DNA of 64,000 nucleotides, from positions 1 to 64,000 of the forward strand of contig NZ_JACSNQ010000010.1 of NCBI RefSeq assembly GCF_016900315.1, written 5' to 3'. A program made the translations under genes and the position numbers. This document shows, piece by piece, positions 8,690 to 15,922 of the stretch. Position 1 is the stretch's first letter. Every line of letters begins with the position of its first letter. The notes below the pieces were generated by a model. That model had not been told where the DNA came from. It saw nothing but the letters and a program-made list of their open reading frames with translations, and did not search any database. The stretch is from Olsenella profusa (GTDB lineage: Bacteria > Actinomycetota > Coriobacteriia > Coriobacteriales > Atopobiaceae).

Positions 8690-8998
8690 GCTTAGAAAAC
8701 AGCGGCCGATGCGCGCCCGGTGCCCGACCTTGCTTTCAAAAGGAGGGCTGACGCACGCCGCAGGCAGACGGCCGCTTTAAAAACGAGGCCCGATGCACAC
8801 CGGACGCGCCCGCCGCTTACAAAATCACGGCTGACGTACTTCTCGCCCTGCAACGGTCACGACTTTGAAAGCACCTCGGTCACCGGACGCCGCACCGCCC
8901 CCAAATTCGTAAGCAGCACCGCGACGTCAGGCCACCTCGTCCCCAAATTCGTAAGCAGCACCGCGACGCCAGGCCACCTCTCCCGCGATTTTCCAAGC
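8690..8998. repeat. Dyad-symmetric repeat array, family B, about 42 bp period
   Basis: Four units in direct orientation start at 8690, 8732, 8774 and 8815 (GCTTAGAAAACAGCGGCC, GCTTTCAAAAGGAGGGCT, GCTTTAAAAACGAGGCCC, GCTTACAAAATCACGGCT). Four inverted units end at 8872, 8914, 8956 and 8998 (for example CCAAATTCGTAAGC). Steps are 42, 42, 41 and then 42, 42, 42 bp. About 20 bp of each unit is conserved and the rest varies. A GGCGAGAAG copy (reverse, 8839-8847) lies near the centre. The array fills the pcrA-MarR gap (8574-9027); no gene is seen in it. Confidence 0.85.
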
Positions 8999-9027
8999 AG
9001 GAGACAAGGAATGCCCCACGCCCGGCC

Positions 9028-9492
9028 CTACGAGCTCCGTGCCTTCTTGTCCTCGGCATCGCCGATGGAGATGTCGCGGTCGTAGGTAATGCTGTAGGCG
9101 AGCTCGAGGGCGCTGAGCAGCTCGCCGACGTCGTGGTCGCCGAGCTTGCTTAGGCTGTTGGCGAGGTTGGAGACGCCGTTGGAGCTGTGGTCGCGTGCGT
9201 AGGCGCGGCCCTGCTCGGTGCAGCTGGCAATCACGCGGCGGCGGTCGGCGGGATCGGGCTCGCGGACGATGAAACCCTTCTCCTCCAGGGAGTCAAGGAT
9301 ACGGGTCATGCGGGGACGGGAGTAACCGAGGGTCTTGGCGAGGTCGGAGGGGTTCATGCCCGCGTCCTGGCGCGAGAGGTACTCGAGGACGGGATCCTCC
9401 CCCATCGACATGCCATAGGCGGTGCCGATGGAGCCCTTGGCAATACCGCGGGAGTACATGATGAGCTTCTTGGCTGCGTCCTCGTAGTCCAT
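9028..9492 (-). CDS. MarR family transcriptional regulator
   Basis: A winged-helix regulator of about 154 residues. The recognition region AKTLGYSRPRMTRILDSLEEKG and the wing VREPDPADRRRVIASCTEQGRAYA are typical of MarR proteins, which act as dimers and release DNA on binding small phenolic ligands. The start is uncertain: the ATG at 9490-9492 begins MDYEDAAKKL, which fits the family, but its nearest Shine-Dalgarno (AAGGAGG) is rather far upstream. The frame stays open to a GTG at 9600 that overlaps the HAD stop codon. I prefer the shorter form because 9556-9590 is AT-rich and promoter-like. The element TTAATGGTAGCAATATT (9560-9576) resembles one before the PTS operon. Confidence 0.85.
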   Translation of the reverse strand: MDYEDAAKKLIMYSRGIAKGSIGTAYGMSMGEDPVLEYLSRQDAGMNPSDLAKTLGYSRPRMTRILDSLEEKGFIVREPDPADRRRVIASCTEQGRAYARDHSSNGVSNLANSLSKLGDHDVGELLSALELAYSITYDRDISIGDAEDKKARSS

Positions 9493-9559
9493 GCCCGAAC
9501 GACTCGCCTCCTTCGCCTGACGGGAGGCGGCCGTCGCCTCTACTCCAGCTTGTGATTTG

Positions 9560-9576
9560 TTAATGGTAGCAATATT
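9560..9576. promoter_or_regulatory. AT-rich element TTAATGGTAGCAATATT before MarR gene
   Basis: An AT-rich island in high-GC DNA. Its first 13 bases match TTAACGGTAGCAA at 14062-14074 (before the PTS operon) at 12 of 13 positions, and both are followed by TATT. This could be a shared operator, perhaps of the MarR protein. Confidence 0.35.
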
Positions 9577-9596
9577 TTCCCCCGTCAACAACACGC

Positions 9597-10454
9597 TCAC
9601 CTCCCCGAGAGCACCGAGAAGATGGTCTCCGCAAAGCCGTCGTGGTCGTTGTCGCAGGCGGTCACGTGCGCGGCGGCGTCCTTCACCTCGCCGGGCGCGT
9701 TGGACATCGCCCAGCTCTCGGGCACGGCGCGCAGCATGTCGATGTCGTTTCTGCCGTCGCCGATGGAGAGGGCGCCGGAGACGTCCACGCCGAGGTAGGT
9801 GCAGACGGCACGGATGCCCTCGGTCTTGCTCGCGCGGCCGTCCATGATCTCGCAGAGGATCGGCGAGGAGCGGACCACGGCTAGACTCGGGAAGGCGGCG
9901 CCCACCTCGCGCTCCGCACGCTCAATCGCGGCGGGCTCCCCCGCCAGGAGGAACTTGTGGAGGCCGCGCCCCGAGAAGTGCTCCTCGAGCGAGCCCTCGA
10001 CGGAGCTCACGCCCACGATGCGCTCCTCGCGCATCACGCGCGGGTCGGAGCGGTCGCTCACCACCCAGGTGTGGTAGCCGTAGGCCATGCAGGTCACGTC
10101 CGGCACGTCGCAGGCCACGAAGTCGCGCACCTCGAGGGCGCAGCCGAGCGCGATGGGACGGCTCAGGAGCTCGGCACCCGCGGCGTCGAGCACGTAGGCG
10201 CCGCTGTAGCAGACCACGGGGCCCGCGCTGCCGAGCCCGCGACGGATCTCGGAGAGGGCCTCGGGCATGCGGGCCGAGACGAGCACCAGCGGAATCCCCG
10301 CCTCGGAGAGGGCGCGGGCGGCCGCGGCGGTGCGCGGCGTCACGCGGTGCGCGGCGTCAAGGATGGTGCCGTCGACGTCGGAGAAGACCACCGACGGGCG
10401 CCAGGAGGGGGCGCCTGAGGCGACCGGCGCGCCGGGAACGTCAGGGGTGCTCAT
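9597..10454 (-). CDS. Cof-type HAD phosphatase
   Basis: A 285-residue haloacid dehalogenase superfamily hydrolase of the Cof/IIB type, probably a sugar-phosphate or cofactor phosphatase. The motifs are seen in order: FSDVDGTI (catalytic Asp), VLVSARMPE (motif II), KTEGIRAV (motif III Lys) and SIGDGRNDIDML (motif IV, Mg binding). The long cap between motifs II and III is type IIB. The start ATG overlaps the stop of the membrane-protein gene upstream by 4 bp, so the two are coupled. Two more Cof-like genes lie at 33228 and 51429. Substrate cannot be told from sequence. Confidence 0.9.
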   Translation of the reverse strand: MSTPDVPGAPVASGAPSWRPSVVFSDVDGTILDAAHRVTPRTAAAARALSEAGIPLVLVSARMPEALSEIRRGLGSAGPVVCYSGAYVLDAAGAELLSRPIALGCALEVRDFVACDVPDVTCMAYGYHTWVVSDRSDPRVMREERIVGVSSVEGSLEEHFSGRGLHKFLLAGEPAAIERAEREVGAAFPSLAVVRSSPILCEIMDGRASKTEGIRAVCTYLGVDVSGALSIGDGRNDIDMLRAVPESWAMSNAPGEVKDAAAHVTACDNDHDGFAETIFSVLSGR

Positions 10455-10924
10455 GAGCGCGTCGCCTCCTTAGAGGGGCCGGCGGCCACGGACGCGGCGG
10501 GGTCGCCGCCCTTCTTGCCGGGCACGTCCTTCTCGCCAGACGCGCCCTTCTTATCGGCCGCGGCCTTCTTGCCAGCGGCGGCCTTCTTACCGGTAGATGC
10601 CGCGGCCTTCGGCTTCTTGGTGATATCCACGCCCGCGGCCGCCATCAGGGCCTGGACGTTCTTCTTGGCGTTGGTGGTGCCCACCTTGAGCACCAGCGCC
10701 ACCACGGCCCCCACCACGAGCAGCACCACGCCGAGCACGCCAAAGCCGGTGCCGCCCCCGCCGTAGAAGCCCCAGTAGCCCACGATGAAGCCGGCGGCCA
10801 CGAGCGAGTAGCCCAGGCGCAGCCAGACGTTGAGGCGCTGGATAGCGTCGGTCTGGAGCTTGGCCTCGCGAATGAGGTCGTCGCGGGTCCATTTGGAGGT
10901 GTCGAGCGACTTGAGCGGTGTCAT
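10451..10924 (-). CDS. Two-span membrane protein with Lys/Ala-rich tail
   Basis: A 157-residue protein not assigned to a family. Residues about 37-55 (LGYSLVAAGFIVGYWGFYG) and 60-80 (FGVLGVVLLVVGAVVALVL) form two membrane spans joined by a glycine-rich turn. The last 60 residues are a low-complexity, lysine/alanine/glycine tail (GKKAAAGKKAAADKK) that looks like an actinobacterial histone-like tail and could bind nucleic acid or membrane phosphate. GEKDVPG in the tail is encoded by the recurrent GGCGAGAAGGAC motif. A TAAGGAG ribosome site precedes the ATG. It overlaps the downstream HAD gene by 4 bp. Function unknown. Confidence 0.75.
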   Translation of the reverse strand: MTPLKSLDTSKWTRDDLIREAKLQTDAIQRLNVWLRLGYSLVAAGFIVGYWGFYGGGGTGFGVLGVVLLVVGAVVALVLKVGTTNAKKNVQALMAAAGVDITKKPKAAASTGKKAAAGKKAAADKKGASGEKDVPGKKGGDPAASVAAGPSKEATRS

Positions 10925-10985
10925 GGCTGCTCCTTAGGTGGGTGAGGCGGAGGCGAGAAGAACCCGGGTGGATGTCTAGCGGAGC

Positions 10986-11019
10986 GCCCGGGCCGCGAAG
11001 GGGGATCCGCGACCCGGGC
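10986..11019 (-). terminator. Stem-loop after the PTS operon
   Basis: Arms 10986-10997 and 11008-11019 (GCCCGGGYCGCG) pair with one mismatch around a 10 nt loop, about 50 bp after the IID stop codon. There is no T-run, so intrinsic termination is uncertain. Confidence 0.4.
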
Positions 11020-11070
11020 AGGTACTACGTTGCCGTACGGGACGGCGGGCTGGTCAAGAGCTGGAAGCCC

Positions 11071-11922
11071 TTAGGCGGCCGTGGCGATCGTGGCGGCACC
11101 GAAGAAGCCGCACAGGGCGCCGAGGAAGGCGATCACGAGCAGGATGAGCATCGTGATGATCGGGCTGACCTTCTTCTTGGCCATGAGCCACCAGCAGAAG
11201 ATCGTGAAGATCAGGGGCAGCAGCTTCGGGTAGATGCCGTCAAGGGTGCCCTGGAGCGTGCCGCCGCCGGGCAGCGTCAGCGCCGTGGAGATGGAGACCC
11301 AGGTGGCGTCGACGGCGCCGATGACGATGGTGCCCACCATGACGATGGCCTCACGCAGGGCCTGGGCGTTGGGGCCGACGAGGGCCTCAACGGCGTCGCC
11401 GCCGAGCTTGTAGCCGCGGTAGTACGCAAGACGCATGCCGAAGTAGGCAAGGAGGTTCCAGACCACGATGTAGAAGATCGGGCCGAGCACGGAGCCGCCC
11501 TGGGACAGGCCCATGGCGATGCCGAGCAGAATCGGGATCAGCGTGCCGACGATGAGGGAGTCGCCGATGCCGGCGAGCGGGCCCATGAGGCCGGCGCGGA
11601 TGCCGTTGATCGTGTCGTCGTCAACGGGCTGGCCGTTGGCGCGAGCCTCCTCGAGGCCCACGGTGACGCCGACGATCATGGTGCCGATCTGCGGCTCGGT
11701 GTTGAAGAACGCCGAGTAGGTCTGGAGGGCCTTGGTCTGGTCCTCCTTGTTGTCATAGAGGTCCTCGACGATCGGGAGCATGGAGACCAAGTAGCCGAAG
11801 GTCTGCATGTGCTCCTGCGAGAAGCACGTGAGGTTGCCGTAGTACCAGTTGCGGAAGGACTTGGCGAGTGCCTTCTTGGAGACCTTGCGCTCGCCTCCCT
11901 GAGCGGCGGTGGTGTCAGCCAT
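11071..11922 (-). CDS. PTS mannose/fructose/sorbose family transporter subunit IID
   Basis: A 283-residue IID subunit that forms the sugar-transporting membrane channel together with IIC. It starts with the IID hallmark: KKALAKSFRNWYYGNLTCFS, then QTFGYLVSMLPIVEDLY, NTEPQIGTMIVGVTVGLEE and GLMGPLAGIGDSLIVGTLIP. Hydrophobic segments occupy the C-terminal half, ending with a span near the C-terminus. Its ATG overlaps the IIC stop codon (TAATG), so translation is coupled. It is the last gene of IIA-IIB-IIC-IID, all on the minus strand. Sugar specificity cannot be set from sequence; this family handles mannose, glucose, fructose, sorbose and hexosamines. Confidence 0.95.
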   Translation of the reverse strand: MADTTAAQGGERKVSKKALAKSFRNWYYGNLTCFSQEHMQTFGYLVSMLPIVEDLYDNKEDQTKALQTYSAFFNTEPQIGTMIVGVTVGLEEARANGQPVDDDTINGIRAGLMGPLAGIGDSLIVGTLIPILLGIAMGLSQGGSVLGPIFYIVVWNLLAYFGMRLAYYRGYKLGGDAVEALVGPNAQALREAIVMVGTIVIGAVDATWVSISTALTLPGGGTLQGTLDGIYPKLLPLIFTIFCWWLMAKKKVSPIITMLILLVIAFLGALCGFFGAATIATAA

Positions 11923-12785
11923 TAGATGTCCTCCTCTTCATCATCGTCGGAGGCCGCGGAGAGCGCGGGACCGGCAGCGGAGACCTTGTCGAGCTTCAGG
12001 CGGAGGCTCGTGATCTCATAGTTGATCAGGGCGAAGAAGCAGGCGATCGCGGACGCAGCGATGAGGTTGCAGCCCATGACCGCGGCCAGCGTGAAGCCGA
12101 AGAAGAACGGCAGGAAGTCGGTGGCCTTGGTGATGACCTGCTTCAGCAGGATGGCGATACCGACGCAGGGAAGCAGCGAGCCAACGGCGAAGAGGGTCTT
12201 CATGGGTACGCCGTCCATCGGCAGGCTGGCGAGCAGGTTGTTCACGGCGTCGCCGCCGAAGTAGACGAGCAGGAAGGTCGGGAGGAACGAGCAGATGATG
12301 TGGGAGATCCAGGGCAGGACCATGTCCACGAGGTAGAGCTTGTGGGTGTCGCCCTTCTCGAGCCACTTCCAGCCCATGGCCTGCCAGGCCAGGTTGATCG
12401 TGGCGGTGCCGTAGAACAGGATGGCGCCGAGGGTGCCGCAGGTGGCGCCGAGCGACGTGGCCAGGGCCGCGGCCTCAGTGCTGCCCGCGTCGAGGCCCTG
12501 GGCCTTGACGGCGATGAGGGCCAGCGGGATGCCGATGTAGCAGGCCGCGCGGACGTCAGCGGAGACGGTGCCGCCGGGGGTCACCAGCGCGATGTAGACG
12601 ACCTGGATGGCCATGCCGACGAGGATGCCGTCGGTGACGTCGCCCAGGATGATGCCCACCACCAGACCGGCGACGAGCGGGCGTCCGAGCGTGTAGTTGC
12701 CGATGGACGTGCCGCCCATGCCCGGCATCGAGGCCAGGCAGGCGAACAGTCCAAGCAACGCAGCCTGGAACATGTTGATTACCAT
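11922..12785 (-). CDS. PTS mannose/fructose/sorbose family transporter subunit IIC
   Basis: A 287-residue polytopic membrane protein. Recognisable blocks are the N-terminal QAALLGLFACLASMPGMGGT, LGRPLVAGLVVGIILGDVTDG and MAIQVVYIALVTPGGTVSAD, all typical of IIC of the mannose class, with six to eight hydrophobic segments. The ATG at 12783-12785 is preferred because AAAGGTGG lies five bases upstream; a GTG three codons earlier is possible. The C-terminus is unusually acidic (DDDEEED). It is separated from IIB by about 100 bp that include a GC-rich stem-loop. Confidence 0.94.
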   Translation of the reverse strand: MVINMFQAALLGLFACLASMPGMGGTSIGNYTLGRPLVAGLVVGIILGDVTDGILVGMAIQVVYIALVTPGGTVSADVRAACYIGIPLALIAVKAQGLDAGSTEAAALATSLGATCGTLGAILFYGTATINLAWQAMGWKWLEKGDTHKLYLVDMVLPWISHIICSFLPTFLLVYFGGDAVNNLLASLPMDGVPMKTLFAVGSLLPCVGIAILLKQVITKATDFLPFFFGFTLAAVMGCNLIAASAIACFFALINYEITSLRLKLDKVSAAGPALSAASDDDEEEDI

Positions 12786-12834
12786 ACGTACCACCTTTCC
12801 CGTGTCCGTGCCCCTCCCCCGAGGGGCTATCTCA

Positions 12835-12859
12835 CGCGCGCCCTCGGGTTGGGCGCGCG
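12835..12859 (-). terminator. Stem-loop between PTS IIB and IIC genes
   Basis: Nine-base arms CGCGCGCCC (12835-12843) and GGGCGCGCG (12851-12859) enclose a 7 nt loop, with no T-run. Such a stem may stabilise the IIA-IIB transcript or reduce read-through, giving more soluble than membrane subunit. Confidence 0.45.
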
Positions 12860-12881
12860 CTGAACGACTGAGTGCCGTGGA

Positions 12882-13385
12882 CTAGGCCGTGAAGCCAAAC
12901 TGGCCGCGGAACTTGTCCCAGGTGCCGGTCTCCTTGTCGGGGATCAGACGGAAGTCGACGGTGTAGCCCTTCTTGGAGATGGACTCGAGGGCCTCGGCCT
13001 CCTCCTGGGTGATCGACTGGTTGTTGCCGATCTTGGTGGTGCCGGGGCGGTCGTTGCAGGGCCCCACGATGACGGTCTTGACGTCATCAGGCACGAAGCC
13101 GAAGTTCACGAGGATCTCGGCCATGTCCACCGGGTTCTTGGTGATGAGGAAGTAGCGGGTCTTGGAGTCGCGGACGGTCTGGGCCTTCTCCTTGAAGTGC
13201 TCCATGGTCCAGACGAAGGTCTTCTTGTCCGGAGCGGCGCTCTTGTAGGCGCTCTTGAGCACCGGGTTGGACGCCGCGGCGTCGTTGACGGCGATGATGC
13301 CGTCGCAGGGATACTCGACCGCCCAGCGGGTGACGGTCTGGCCGTGGATCATGCGGTCGTCGATGCGAACGAACGAAACTGCCAT
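12882..13385 (-). CDS. PTS mannose/fructose/sorbose family subunit IIB
   Basis: A 167-residue cytosolic phosphocarrier. The phosphorylated histidine lies at residue 14 in RIDDRMIHGQ, the IIB signature of the mannose class, and the following AVEYPCDGIIAVNDAAA block is also typical. It receives phosphate from IIA (encoded immediately upstream) and passes it to the sugar entering through IIC/IID. Length is normal for the family. A GAAAGGAAA ribosome site precedes the ATG at 13383-13385. Confidence 0.95.
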   Translation of the reverse strand: MAVSFVRIDDRMIHGQTVTRWAVEYPCDGIIAVNDAAASNPVLKSAYKSAAPDKKTFVWTMEHFKEKAQTVRDSKTRYFLITKNPVDMAEILVNFGFVPDDVKTVIVGPCNDRPGTTKIGNNQSITQEEAEALESISKKGYTVDFRLIPDKETGTWDKFRGQFGFTA

Positions 13386-13481
13386 CTTGCGTTTCCTTTC
13401 TATCGTCTGCGGGGACCTTCCCCGCCCTACGTGCGTCGTCCTTCTCGGCCCTTGGGGCCTCTGGGCAGCGGGTGCCCGGAC

Positions 13482-13913
13482 TTAGAGGTCCTCGTCCTCG
13501 TCGTCGGAGGAGAGGTCAAGCTCCACGGCGCGCTGGGCCGCCTGGCCCTCGGAGACCATCGAGTCGCAGAGGCCGTCGAGGTCCTCGGACTGCAGGTCGA
13601 AGGCCGCGGTCAGGGCCATCGGGACGTTCATGCCGCCGAAGGCGCGCGTCTTGGCGAGAAGCCCGTGGGAGGCGAGGGTGTTAAGCGCGTTGGTGAGCGG
13701 CGAGCCACCGATGAGGTCGCCAAGGACGAGCACCTCGTCGTCGGCCGTGATCGGAGCGATGACCTGCTCGAGCTCGGAGACGTACTCCTCCGCGCCCTCG
13801 CCGTCGCGCAGGCTGCAGCTCAGGATGTCGTCGCGCTTACCCACCAGCATGTCGAGCACGCTGTGCAGCCCCGGCGCGAACGTACCGTGGCTGACCAAGA
13901 GCAGATACCTCAT
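13482..13913 (-). CDS. PTS mannose/fructose/sorbose family subunit IIA
   Basis: A 143-residue IIA domain protein. The N-terminus MRYLLLVSHGTFAPGL places the phosphorylated histidine at residue 9, and GDLIGGSPLTNALN is the second conserved block. It takes phosphate from HPr and gives it to IIB. The ATG at 13911-13913 has GAAGGAG at ideal spacing, better than more distal starts. It is the promoter-proximal gene of the four-gene PTS operon. The acidic C-terminal tail (SSDDEDEDL) resembles that of IIC. The AT-rich region at 14000-14090 directly upstream is the likely control region. Confidence 0.94.
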   Translation of the reverse strand: MRYLLLVSHGTFAPGLHSVLDMLVGKRDDILSCSLRDGEGAEEYVSELEQVIAPITADDEVLVLGDLIGGSPLTNALNTLASHGLLAKTRAFGGMNVPMALTAAFDLQSEDLDGLCDSMVSEGQAAQRAVELDLSSDDEDEDL

Positions 13914-14010
13914 GTGGTCTCCTTCCGTTGGGCCACCTGTCCCGCGCGGGCTGCGCGGGCTCTCATCCGCGCGGCGCACCGCACGGCTCGTTGGTTTTGA
14001 TTGTTGCTGT

Positions 14011-14087
14011 TAACTATTAACGACACAACAGAAATAGTTGTCAGCGGTAACTAATCATCGGTTAACGGTAGCAACTATTACCGCTGA
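14011..14087. promoter_or_regulatory. AT-rich control region of the PTS operon with inverted repeats
   Basis: An AT-rich island contains a perfect 10 bp inverted repeat, TCAGCGGTAA (14041-14050) with TTACCGCTGA (14078-14087), and the overlapping short repeats TAACTATTAAC and GGTTAACGG. The segment TTAACGGTAGCAA (14062-14074) is shared with the MarR gene upstream region. It lies about 100-175 bp before the IIA start and is the best candidate for promoter and operator. No LevR-type or sigma-54 -12/-24 element was recognised. Confidence 0.5.
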
Positions 14088-14206
14088 GCGGATTTGCGCT
14101 GGTTGCGAGGGGTGTGTTACGAACGTTCAATCGTAAAGTGACCGGCGCGTTACGGTCGGCTGCACGAGGCATGGTTGTGACGCCGCTGGCGGGGCACAGG
14201 GACGCC

Positions 14207-14438
14207 GTTGGGAATCCCGTTAGGAATCGCCGCACCTTAGCGCTCCGGCCGCCCCTCACGTTAGAAATCGCCGCGTCTTAGCGACTCGCTCATCCGTTCT
14301 GTTGGGAATCGCCGCATCTTAGCGCTTCACCCGCCCGTTACGTTAGGAATCTCCGCATCTTTGGTCCGCGCGGGCAAAAGGTGCCGCAATTCCTAACCGA
14401 ACAGGCACCCAACGACAAAAGGCACCGCAATTCCTAAC
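14207..14438. repeat. Dyad-symmetric repeat array, family A, 41 bp period
   Basis: Direct units start at 14219, 14260, 14301 and 14342, exactly 41 bp apart (consensus GTTAGGAATCGCCGCATCTT followed by AGCG), with a truncated unit at 14207. Two inverted units end at 14397 and 14438, again 41 bp apart. The innermost pair (14342-14397) can fold into a long hairpin around TTTGGTCCGCGCGGGCAAAA. About 24 bp is conserved per unit and about 17 bp varies. The array lies in the gap from 13914 to 14536; no gene is seen there. Confidence 0.88.
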
Positions 14439-14536
14439 AGCCACCCGCCAGGACACCGCGGCGCCACCAGGGCACCAAGCTCGCCCGGACACCGCGAAAA
14501 ACCAGGCGAGCAGAACCTCCCGCCCCGGCCCGCCTC

Positions 14537-15571
14537 CTACAGCCAGCGGCCCACGAACCCGAGCACGGCGTCCCAGTAGCGACCGGGATCGGCGAAGACC
14601 GCGCAGCAGTGGCCGGCGCCCGCAAAGCTCACGAGCTCGTGGCCGCCGCCCGCGGCGGCAAGCTCACGCGCCATGTACGGCGGCACCACGCGGTCGGCCT
14701 CCCCGTGGATCAGCAGCACCGGCACTCGCGTGCGCGCAAGCGCGTCGACGGGGCGGGCCAGCATGAGGTCGTAGCCGCCCGGCACGTGCATGAGACGTCG
14801 CCGAGCGAGGTCGATCATGGGATGGGCGGCCACGGCGGGCGTGCCGAGCGAGCCTGTCTCCACCACGTTCTCGGCGGCGCGCCAGAAGTCGGTGTAGGCG
14901 GAGTCGCTCACGCAGGCGCGGACCTGCTGCGGGAGGTCCTTCTCGCCGCAGGCCATGAGGCAGGAGGCCGCTCCCATGGAGATGCCCGCAAGCAGCACGC
15001 GGGCGCCGTCGCCCGCACGGCCCACCACCCAGCGCGCCCAGGCAACGAGGTCGCGGCGGTCGAGCCAGCCGCAGCCAACCCAGTCGCCGGCGCTCTCCCC
15101 GTGGGCGCGCAGGTCCACCAAGAGCAGGTTGAAGCCGGCCTCGGCGTAGCGGCGCGCGTAGGTGAGGCCGGCGCGCCAGCTGTCCGTGTAGCCGTGGACG
15201 AAGATCACCCAGCGCGGAGAGCCCGAGTTGCACGTCAACGCGCGGCCCACGAGGAGGGCGCCGTCGTCGGAGGTCACCTCCACGCGCTCGAAGCGGCCCT
15301 GCCCGCCGGCGCCGACGAGCCAGTGCCAGGTGCGGTCGGCCTCCTCGGCGCGGTCCCACTCAAGGACGCCGGCGGCCTCGCCGGAGAGCCCCGGCGACAT
15401 CTCGCGCACGCGCACGTCCCCGCCGCCGCCCAGGTACGGGCCAAGCTCCTCCTCGCCCGCGCGGCGCTGCGGGCCCAGGACCACCGGCAGCAGGCGCGGC
15501 ACCAGCACCGAGGCCGCAAGCCCCCGCGCCCACGAAAACGCGCCGCCGAGCGCGCCACCTCTTCTGCCCAT
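14537..15571 (-). CDS. Alpha/beta hydrolase, membrane-anchored or secreted
   Basis: A 344-residue serine hydrolase. The fold motifs are WVIFVHGYTDSW (oxyanion region), the nucleophile elbow GISMGAASC, the acid in IHGEADRVVPP and the histidine in GAGHCC. Residues about 14-32 are hydrophobic after an arginine-rich N-terminus, suggesting a membrane anchor or signal. It resembles cinnamoyl esterase/BAAT-like lipases, but the substrate is unknown. The ATG at 15569-15571 has GGGAGG at good spacing. A TATACT -10 box lies about 27-32 bp upstream. CGEKDLPQ contains a copy of the recurrent motif peptide. The catalytic triad is intact. Confidence 0.88.
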   Translation of the reverse strand: MGRRGGALGGAFSWARGLAASVLVPRLLPVVLGPQRRAGEEELGPYLGGGGDVRVREMSPGLSGEAAGVLEWDRAEEADRTWHWLVGAGGQGRFERVEVTSDDGALLVGRALTCNSGSPRWVIFVHGYTDSWRAGLTYARRYAEAGFNLLLVDLRAHGESAGDWVGCGWLDRRDLVAWARWVVGRAGDGARVLLAGISMGAASCLMACGEKDLPQQVRACVSDSAYTDFWRAAENVVETGSLGTPAVAAHPMIDLARRRLMHVPGGYDLMLARPVDALARTRVPVLLIHGEADRVVPPYMARELAAAGGGHELVSFAGAGHCCAVFADPGRYWDAVLGFVGRWL

Positions 15572-15597
15572 GCGCACCTCCCATGTCGACTGCCCCG

Positions 15598-15603
15598 AGT
15601 ATA
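15598..15603 (-). promoter_or_regulatory. -10 box of the alpha/beta hydrolase gene
   Basis: TATACT on the minus strand, 27 bp before the ATG. It is immediately preceded on that strand by CTTCTCGC, a partial copy of the recurrent motif in the opposite orientation to that at luxS and pcrA. Confidence 0.45.
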
Positions 15604-15644
15604 GCGAGAAGCCCGCGCGCCGCCCCGACCAACCCGCGCCCACA

Positions 15645-15791
15645 GGGTACGTACACCCGCCACCCAGGGTACGTACACCGCCGCAACCCCAGGGTTCTTC
15701 TCGCCAACTCGTCTACCTGCGGAAACGTCGGGCGGCCCGGCGAGAAGGACGTCGGGGAGTGTACGTACCCTAAAGCGGGGTGTACGTACCC
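15645..15791. repeat. Dyad-symmetric repeat array, family D, 21-22 bp period
   Basis: GGGTACGTACAC occurs at 15645-15656 and 15667-15678, and its inverse GTGTACGTACCC at 15759-15770 and 15780-15791. Steps are 22 and 21 bp. The space between the halves has the GGCGAGAAG motif once in each orientation (15697-15705 reverse, 15739-15747 forward), so the whole region is symmetric at two levels. The rest of 15572-15922 shows no gene. Confidence 0.85.
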
Positions 15792-15922
15792 TGCGGCGGG
15801 CGGGGCGGACGGGGCGGACGGAGGCGTACGGGCCCCGCGGCGGCCCGCCCGTGGCGGCGGCTCGGCCGTGGTCGCGGCCAGGCCAGACTGCGGCCGCCAG
15901 CCAACAACCGGGCCGGACCCGT

